From an uncultured Amaricoccus sp. (GTDB taxonomy: Bacteria; Pseudomonadota; Alphaproteobacteria; Rhodobacterales; Rhodobacteraceae), in the NCBI RefSeq assembly GCF_937858865.1, contig NZ_CALLYO010000271.1, positions 1 through 18,034 on the forward strand: DNA of 18,034 bases. Direction: 5' to 3'. Made by a program: the position numbers and the translations under genes. Within the stretch, counting starts at the first letter, position 1. Every line of letters starts with the position of its first letter. Below the pieces are notes generated by a model, which saw only the letters and a program-made list of their open reading frames with translations, was not told the DNA's origin and ran no database searches. Positions 13,924-18,034 of this stretch are shown here, in pieces.

Positions 13924-15534
13924 CTATTTCACCAGCTCGATCTCGCTCGGCCGCCAGGACTTGTCGAAGAACGACGGGAGCGGGCTGTAGAGCCGCAGGA
14001 TGGTGAACCAGCCCTTCTCGGGATCGGTCTGGATCCAGTTGCCGCGCGCGACTCCTTCCGGCTGGGTGGGGCCGAAGTAGACCGTCGTGGCGCCGTCGCC
14101 GTCCGCCTCTGCCGCGGGCGAAGGGTAGCTCTGGCTGCCGGCACGCGGGTACTTCTGCGGCGTTTGCAGCATCGAGCGCGTCTGGTTGTCGTAGAGGGTG
14201 AAGGACCAGAAGGCGGCCGCCGGGACGTCCCTCGGCAGGGTCACCTTGTAGGTTTTCGCGCCGTCGAAGGGCTCGCCCTTGGAATCGAGGAAGCCCATCA
14301 GATACTGCGAGCCGACGCCGGGAATCCGCATGATCATGCCCGGCGAGTCGAGCGTGTAGGCGTAGTAGAAGGCCGTCCGCGAATCGAGGGTGCGCGCCCC
14401 GGTCGGCGGCAGCGGCTTGAACACGCCGTCCTCGAAGAGCGGCGGTGGCGTCTCGAAGAAGGCGCCGCCTTCCCACAGCATGCTGCCCCAGTGCGAGCCC
14501 TCGTAGTAGGCCCAGTCCGGGTGCTTCATGGCATAGCGCCAGTTGAGCGCCCGGCCCGTCGCCTGCCCGACCGCCGCCGCATCGGACAGGATCTTCTTCA
14601 TCCGCTCGTCGGGTTCGAACTTCTTGCCATGCACGATGCCGATCGCCGCGAGCTGGCCGGCCAGCTCCACGTCGTAGCTGGTGGCGGGCTCGTTCTGGAC
14701 GTTCTCGTCGATGAGCTCGAAGAAGCCGATGTCGCTCGGCGGGATCGTGTTGAACGAGCGCCCCGAAGCCTCGATGAACGTCGTTTCGGGGATCTCCGGC
14801 TCGCCGGCGATCCGCACCGTCCCGTCGAGCGCCTGGGCGATGCTGGAGCCGTAGGCGCCCGGCCGGTAGGGGTAGATCTTCATCGTGCGCTTGATGTTCT
14901 CGACGGCCGGTGCCGGGTCGTTGTCGACCAGGTTGGCGCGGGCGGCATAGAGCGCGAAGTTGGTCTTGGAATGGGCGATGAAATAGCCGCCCTCGGGCAG
15001 CGGGCCGTCATAGTCCGGGCCAACGATCAGATACTTTCCGCCGAGCCCTCGGTCCGGCCCGGGCGCGCCGATGTCGACGATCCAGGAGAACCACATGTCA
15101 TTGATGGTGCCGATGCCGCCCGATGGCTGCTCGACCACCACCGGGCCTTTGCTCAGGTCGAGCCCGGACATGTAGTAGACGGTGTCGGCGTTAGCCGTCA
15201 GGAACAGCGACTCCGAGTCCATCAGCTCGGAGAAGATGACGACGTCGCCGGGCTTCGCGCCGATCTCCTCGAAGCCCTTGACGAGGGCGAGCGCGGAGGC
15301 GCCGCGGAAGCTGTTGTTGTAGACGTTGAGCGCATTGGTGAAGTCGAGGGTGTCGTAGACGTTCGCCGCGGTTTCCGCGGTCGGCGCGCCATCGTGGAAG
15401 TCGAGCGTGCCGGCCCGTGTCGCGATCGAGTCGGGCGCCGAAAGCGTTTTGATCGTCTCGGCGGACACGTCGGCGTAGGCGGGGCCGAGGCCTATGGCCA
15501 AGGCGACGCCGCTGATGAATGTCAGGCGAATCAC
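13924..15534 (-). CDS. Exported DUF1254/DUF1214 protein (536 aa)
   Basis: A periplasmic protein of unknown activity. The signal peptide ends at AYA-DVSAE (residue 21). The DUF1254 domain lies at about 60-195, with the signature LTANADTVYYMSGLDLSKGP and FIAHSKTNFALYAAR. The DUF1214 domain lies at about 380-530: GVGSQYLMGFLDSKGEPFDG, LPRDVPAAAFWSFTLYDNQT, and the C-terminal NWIQTDPEKGWFTILRLY...FDKSW. The length is normal for two-domain members. It starts at GTG 15534 with AAAGGA about 9 nt upstream, which fixes the start beside the signal peptide. It lies between two outer-membrane barrel genes, as is common for DUF1254 genes next to MetA-type transporters, pointing to uptake or processing of a hydrophobic compound. 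Confidence 0.9.
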   Translation of the reverse strand: MIRLTFISGVALAIGLGPAYADVSAETIKTLSAPDSIATRAGTLDFHDGAPTAETAANVYDTLDFTNALNVYNNSFRGASALALVKGFEEIGAKPGDVVIFSELMDSESLFLTANADTVYYMSGLDLSKGPVVVEQPSGGIGTINDMWFSWIVDIGAPGPDRGLGGKYLIVGPDYDGPLPEGGYFIAHSKTNFALYAARANLVDNDPAPAVENIKRTMKIYPYRPGAYGSSIAQALDGTVRIAGEPEIPETTFIEASGRSFNTIPPSDIGFFELIDENVQNEPATSYDVELAGQLAAIGIVHGKKFEPDERMKKILSDAAAVGQATGRALNWRYAMKHPDWAYYEGSHWGSMLWEGGAFFETPPPLFEDGVFKPLPPTGARTLDSRTAFYYAYTLDSPGMIMRIPGVGSQYLMGFLDSKGEPFDGAKTYKVTLPRDVPAAAFWSFTLYDNQTRSMLQTPQKYPRAGSQSYPSPAAEADGDGATTVYFGPTQPEGVARGNWIQTDPEKGWFTILRLYSPLPSFFDKSWRPSEIELVK

Positions 15535-15612
15535 AGTTTCGAGTCCTTTCGTGGTTGGTTCCGGTGTGGTGCGGGCCAGCGGCTTCGTCGCGCGCGGCCA
15601 GCTCTCCTCGAG

Positions 15613-16440
15613 TCACTTCGGGAAGAGCAGCGTCATCTGGAAGCGCGCGCCCCAGTCGTCCGCCCCACCTTCGGGCGACTCCGCCCAGTAGCGGGCGCCG
15701 AGGGTGAACTGCACCGGCAGCCGGTGGATCTTCACGATCTGGCCGACCGTCGCGTTGATCGGCACCGACCATTCCGCGTTCTCCCAGTCGTAGGTCGACT
15801 CGGTGTTGAGCGTGAACGAGGTCGCCTTGTGAGTGGTGAAACTCACGAAGGGCTGGAGGAAGGTCGCCGAGATGTCGCCGTCCTCGCTGTCACCGGTCAA
15901 CGACCAGATGTGATTGGCGAGCCCGCCGACCGTCCAGCCGTCGCGCTGCACCAGAGCCACGCCGGTGACGCCGGCGCCCCACTGGTTTGTGGCGATATGG
16001 TCGGTGGCGGTTGGCAGCAGGAAGACCGGGCCGACGCCCCAGATCAGACCGTCCCGGGTCGGCTGCTTCGGCGAGAAGAAGAAACTCTGGGTGGTGGCGC
16101 CGAACCCGAACTGCGAGCCCTCGCCGGGGATCACCCCGTCCTGGCTGTAGATCGGCACGATTGTGCGCGAGATGAGGTTCCAGTTCTGGCCGATCGAGAT
16201 CGGGATCACCGGCTGAAAGTTGAGATAGTACTGATCCCCGTCGCCGTCGTAGAAGCCGCCATTATAGTTGAACTGGAACGGCACGCTGATCAAATCCGCC
16301 ACCGGATTCGAGAGCTTCTTCGCCAGCTCGACGCTTCCGCCGGAATTCGCCGCGTGCTCGGCGGCTGTCTGAGCCGATGCCACGGTAGCGACCGCCAGCA
16401 GGGCGCCGGTCGTCGCTGCGAAAAGTCTGAGGTTCTGCAT
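15613..16440 (-). CDS. Outer-membrane transporter-like protein (275 aa)
   Basis: A probable beta-barrel outer-membrane protein. The signal peptide ends at ASA-QTAAE (residue 23). The sequence NPVADLISVPFQFNYNGGFY, followed by QPVIPISIGQNWNLISRTIVP, QFGFGATTQSFFFSPKQPT, LIWGVGPVFLLPTATD, FTLNTESTYDWE and a C-terminal strand ending TLLFPK, belongs to the family often annotated simply as transporter or neuromedin U-like and commonly found beside DUF1254 proteins. A TAGGAGA ribosome site precedes the ATG. The next gene (DUF1254) starts 78 nt after its stop, so they probably share a transcript. Substrate unknown. Confidence 0.85.
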   Translation of the reverse strand: MQNLRLFAATTGALLAVATVASAQTAAEHAANSGGSVELAKKLSNPVADLISVPFQFNYNGGFYDGDGDQYYLNFQPVIPISIGQNWNLISRTIVPIYSQDGVIPGEGSQFGFGATTQSFFFSPKQPTRDGLIWGVGPVFLLPTATDHIATNQWGAGVTGVALVQRDGWTVGGLANHIWSLTGDSEDGDISATFLQPFVSFTTHKATSFTLNTESTYDWENAEWSVPINATVGQIVKIHRLPVQFTLGARYWAESPEGGADDWGARFQMTLLFPK

Positions 16441-16528
16441 TGCTGGTTCGGTCTCCTACGTCGTGCGGGGACGCGGGACCGCCTCGGACCCGCTCCACGA
16501 AGTATGATTGCGGCTTTCGGGGCGCACC

Positions 16529-16681
16529 CTATTCGACCCGCTCGACATCCGGCATGGTGAAAGCCTTGCTCCAGAAGCGGTCGTCGCCGCTGTAGATGCG
16601 CATAACCGCGGCCGGCTTCTTGCCTTCGGTGGGGATCCAATTCGCCTCCATCCTCGGCGGACTCGCCTCGTCGGGTGTCAG
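16529..16681 (-). pseudogene. DUF1214 C-terminal fragment (DUF1254-type gene relic)
   Basis: The minus-strand frame ending at 16529 reads DLTPDEASPPRMEANWIPT, then EGKKPAAVMRIYSGDDRFWS, then KAFTMPDVERVE and a stop. This matches the end of a DUF1214 domain; the intact gene nearby ends NWIQTDPEKGWFTILRLYSP...FDKSWRPSEIELVK. Upstream of about 16681 the same frame turns into arginine- and proline-rich nonsense, so only the last 45-50 codons survive. It is a relic of a second DUF1254/DUF1214 gene between the 214-aa exported protein and the transporter. It is not a copy of the intact gene, since the residues differ widely. Confidence 0.65.
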
Positions 16682-16769
16682 ATCTTGCGCGCTGGCGGGG
16701 CACACCGACGGCGAGGCCGAGGGGTGCGAGGGCGGGCCAGTCGCATGGTGACTTCCATGGGTGGCAGGC

Positions 16770-17414
16770 TCAATGGCATGGCGGGTACGGCGGATACCCG
16801 CAGAGCGGACGCGCATAGGCGTCGGCCGCCGCCGCGGCGCCGGCATACCAGGCGCTGCGATAGGCAGTGCGCCGGGCGACGCCGGCATAGGACAGCGGCG
16901 TCAACGGCCGGCCGATGATGTCGATGAAGACCGCCGCCGGCCCCGCCGCGCCGGTCAGGTCGCCCTCGAGAACCTCGACGGCGAAGGTCAGGTCGCTGGC
17001 CTGCATCTGCGGCGCGCTCAGCACCACCACTGCGTCGCGGACGTTGTCGTCGGTCTCGCCGAAGACCGAGACCGTGGCGTTGGGCGGGTCGGCGGCGAAG
17101 CTGTCGGGATAACTCGGGTTCCACTCGTCGAGCAGTGTGCTCGTCAGCGCGTGCCCCGCGGCGCGCACCGGCCGGTCGGCGAAGACGATGGCGTTGGCGG
17201 CGACATCCTTCAGTGTCAGCGTCCCGCCCTCGAGGATCGCGCCGCCCGCGTTCATCACGATCAGCGAGGGCACCACCTCCGGCCGTGCCTGGCCGATGGT
17301 CTTCTGCAACGGCACGTGCGGCGGCGCGGCCTGCGCAGACGCAAGGCTCGGCGGTCCGACCAGCGCGAGAGCCAACAAGAGCCGTACCGCAGTTGCTTTG
17401 ACGATTGCCGTCAT
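16770..17414 (-). CDS. Exported protein of unknown family (214 aa)
   Basis: This is the first gene of the minus-strand cluster. The ATG at 17414 begins a clear signal peptide (AVRLLLALALVGPPSLASAQ) with cleavage near residue 27. The mature protein has strand-rich segments: VPSLIVMNAGGAILEGGTLTLKD, AIVFADRPVRAAGHALTS, a motif SFAADPPNATVSVFGE, then LTFAVEVLEGDLTGAAGPAAVFIDIIG and RPLTPLSYAGVARRTAYRSAWYAG. It ends with a low-complexity Ala/Gly run and two cysteines (LCGYPPYPPCH). I have seen similar proteins near DUF1254 genes but know no Pfam name or activity. The frame is open 50 codons further upstream; the signal peptide makes the later start more likely. The 18-bp box lies 141 nt upstream. 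Confidence 0.75.
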   Translation of the reverse strand: MTAIVKATAVRLLLALALVGPPSLASAQAAPPHVPLQKTIGQARPEVVPSLIVMNAGGAILEGGTLTLKDVAANAIVFADRPVRAAGHALTSTLLDEWNPSYPDSFAADPPNATVSVFGETDDNVRDAVVVLSAPQMQASDLTFAVEVLEGDLTGAAGPAAVFIDIIGRPLTPLSYAGVARRTAYRSAWYAGAAAAADAYARPLCGYPPYPPCH

Positions 17415-17778
17415 GACCTGTCTCCACAGGATTCTGCCGCCCGAGGTGAGGCCGCTTTCGCCCGGACCGGACCATGAGACGACGATCGGACCATTCGGAT
17501 GCCCGATCTGAATGGCTGCCTTGGCCAAGCCGCTTACGCGTGATTTGGTCGGCTGGCTAATCATTTTCCGCCAATCTGCGGAATTCCTGTTCCGCTGTCG
17601 TCAAGACTTCGCTGAAGGAGGAGGCGGGCCGACGGACCGGCAGAACAACGGGCGCGCCTGCCGTTTCGGATCTGCATCGCCGCCGGAGCACGACCGAGGT
17701 CGTCCCGTCAGGTTGAAGAGCGTGTCCGCGGCCCCACCCGTGGAGCCGGCCGACAATCGACGGTCATTGCGCAGTGCA
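17415..17778. other. Upstream region of the minus-strand cluster
   Basis: No gene is supported. The region holds the 18-bp box (17556-17573) and otherwise unassigned sequence up to the right copy of the end repeat. The open plus-strand frame through 17512-18021 reads into the tRNA (GNLDSNQD) and is not a gene. Confidence 0.5.
17556..17573 (-). promoter_or_regulatory. Shared 18-bp box upstream of the exported-protein cluster
   Basis: The minus-strand sequence TGGCGGAAAATGATTAGC is identical to 4364-4381 and points toward the gene starting at 17414, with 141 nt between. Flanking sequences do not match beyond the box, so this is not part of a longer recent duplication. A regulator-binding site or promoter core is likely. 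Confidence 0.55.
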
Positions 17779-18032
17779 GGAGTCCGTTGGTGGTCCAAGC
17801 CCCAGGTGCTCACCACCGGAAGGACCGCAGATCCGACAAGGAAATCAAGCATCCTCGACCGGGCGCCGGGAACTCAACCAGAACGGGACGAGAACGGCGA
17901 GGGCAGAAAAAGGGCAGAAAAAGGGCAGAAAATGCCGGAGGGAACGAAATGCGTCCGCAACTTCTCTTGTGATATCAGGATGTTATGCTGGCTGGGGAAC
18001 CTGGATTCGAACCAGGACTAACGGAGTCAGAG
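17779..18032. repeat. Large direct repeat, right copy
   Basis: This is the imperfect copy of 11215-11457, running from GGAGTCCGTTGGTG into the minus-strand tRNA-Gln. It has one more AGGGCAGAAAA unit and scattered substitutions, most of them in the outer third. It marks the right end of the island next to the tRNA. Confidence 0.85.
17900..17932. repeat. Three tandem 11-bp units (AGGGCAGAAAA)
   Basis: There are three perfect head-to-tail copies, against two in the left repeat. They begin about 57 bp from the tRNA 3' end, a distance suited to integrase arm sites. Confidence 0.55.
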
Positions 18033-18034
18033 TC
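17989..18034 (-). tRNA. tRNA-Gln(CUG), partial (5' half beyond window)
   Basis: On the minus strand the visible part contains the anticodon loop CTCTGAC (anticodon CUG), the 3' anticodon-stem strand TCCGT, the T arm CCTGG-TTCGAAT-CCAGG, the acceptor strand TTCCCCA, discriminator G and an encoded CCA at 17989-17991. The two bases beyond the loop fit a tRNA continuing out of the window, unlike the remnant at 11414. I infer that this is the intact gene reconstituted at the island end; the 5' half cannot be seen. Confidence 0.8.

Larger units (their letters stand above)
11414..18032. mobile_element. Putative integrase-less island bounded by tRNA-Gln direct repeats
   Basis: The two 44-bp tRNA-Gln cores lie 6.6 kb apart in the same orientation. 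The intervening DNA encodes an AraC regulator and exported-protein genes but no recombinase, so it fits a cis-mobilizable element relying on an integrase elsewhere. The extended right-end sequence (about 200 bp beyond the core) is present both inside this element's right end and just outside its left core. This shows that a neighbouring element with the same end abuts it on the left. Whether it still excises is unknown. Confidence 0.6.

Noticed and set aside
14164..16560. 798-codon plus-strand ORF across the DUF1254 and transporter genes
   Set aside because: Antisense to two recognisable exported proteins; no domain or plausible start context.
17601..17852. Minus-strand ORFs starting MLDFLVGSAVLPVV in both copies of the end repeat (also 10932-11288)
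   Set aside because: The shared start follows from the DNA repeat and the peptides diverge after about 30 residues. A few differences between copies are synonymous, so I kept it in mind, but there is no ribosome site or domain and the left copy starts with GTG. Not enough to call.
17512..18021. 169-codon plus-strand ORF ending GNLDSNQD
   Set aside because: The tail is translated from the antisense of tRNA-Gln, a well-known source of false ORFs, and the rest covers the end repeat.
1..18034. CRISPR array, insertion sequences, rRNA, toxin-antitoxin pair
   Set aside because: I saw no regularly spaced repeats, transposase motifs, rRNA sequence or recognisable toxin family; the only repeats are the tRNA-Gln end repeat, its iterons and the short boxes listed.

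Overview
The window is uniformly GC-rich and densely coded. It carries a tyrosine integrase of a type common in Alphaproteobacteria, HupE/UreJ-type membrane proteins and DUF3604/DUF1254 exported proteins. A high-GC alphaproteobacterium (Rhodobacterales, Rhizobiales or Rhodospirillales-like) is the best guess, inferred from protein style only. The right end looks like an island-accretion site at a tRNA-Gln(CUG) gene.

Left module, 1-4055: a small integrative-element control block. It has a partial hypothetical gene and a small ORF on the minus strand, a divergent XRE-type regulator, a minus-strand winged-helix protein, four short tightly packed hypothetical genes, and a 363-aa tyrosine recombinase. 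A 16-bp box with 14/16 identity lies upstream of both the XRE gene and the winged-helix gene.

Middle module, about 4190-10994: a truncated, frameshifted 3' remnant of an AraC-type regulator is followed 21 bp later by an 18-bp box. Then comes a six-gene, mostly overlapping plus-strand operon: an exported DUF3604 (PHP-like) protein with an extra C-terminal domain, an exported CxxC protein of unknown function, a membrane-anchored parvulin-type prolyl isomerase, a HupE_UreJ_2 membrane protein, a HupE/UreJ permease with both nickel-permease signature motifs, and a third HupE-like membrane protein that lacks them. I infer an envelope system for metal uptake or handling coupled to a metal-dependent hydrolase-like protein.

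Right module, 11458-17990: an intact AraC regulator, convergent with a minus-strand cluster of secreted or outer-membrane proteins (unknown 214-aa exported protein, a DUF1214 C-terminal relic, an outer-membrane transporter-like protein, a DUF1254/DUF1214 protein, a phenol-MetA-type outer-membrane protein). The same 18-bp box recurs exactly, in the same orientation relative to transcription, upstream of this cluster. The two cargo modules may therefore share regulation.

The right module is bracketed by an imperfect direct repeat of about 245 bp (11215-11457 and 17779-18032). The repeat includes the 3' half of tRNA-Gln(CUG), and visible identity stops in the anticodon-loop region in the left copy. 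The right copy probably continues into an intact tRNA beyond the window. The module has no integrase of its own, so it looks like a cis-mobilizable element accreted next to another island that ends with the same right-end sequence.
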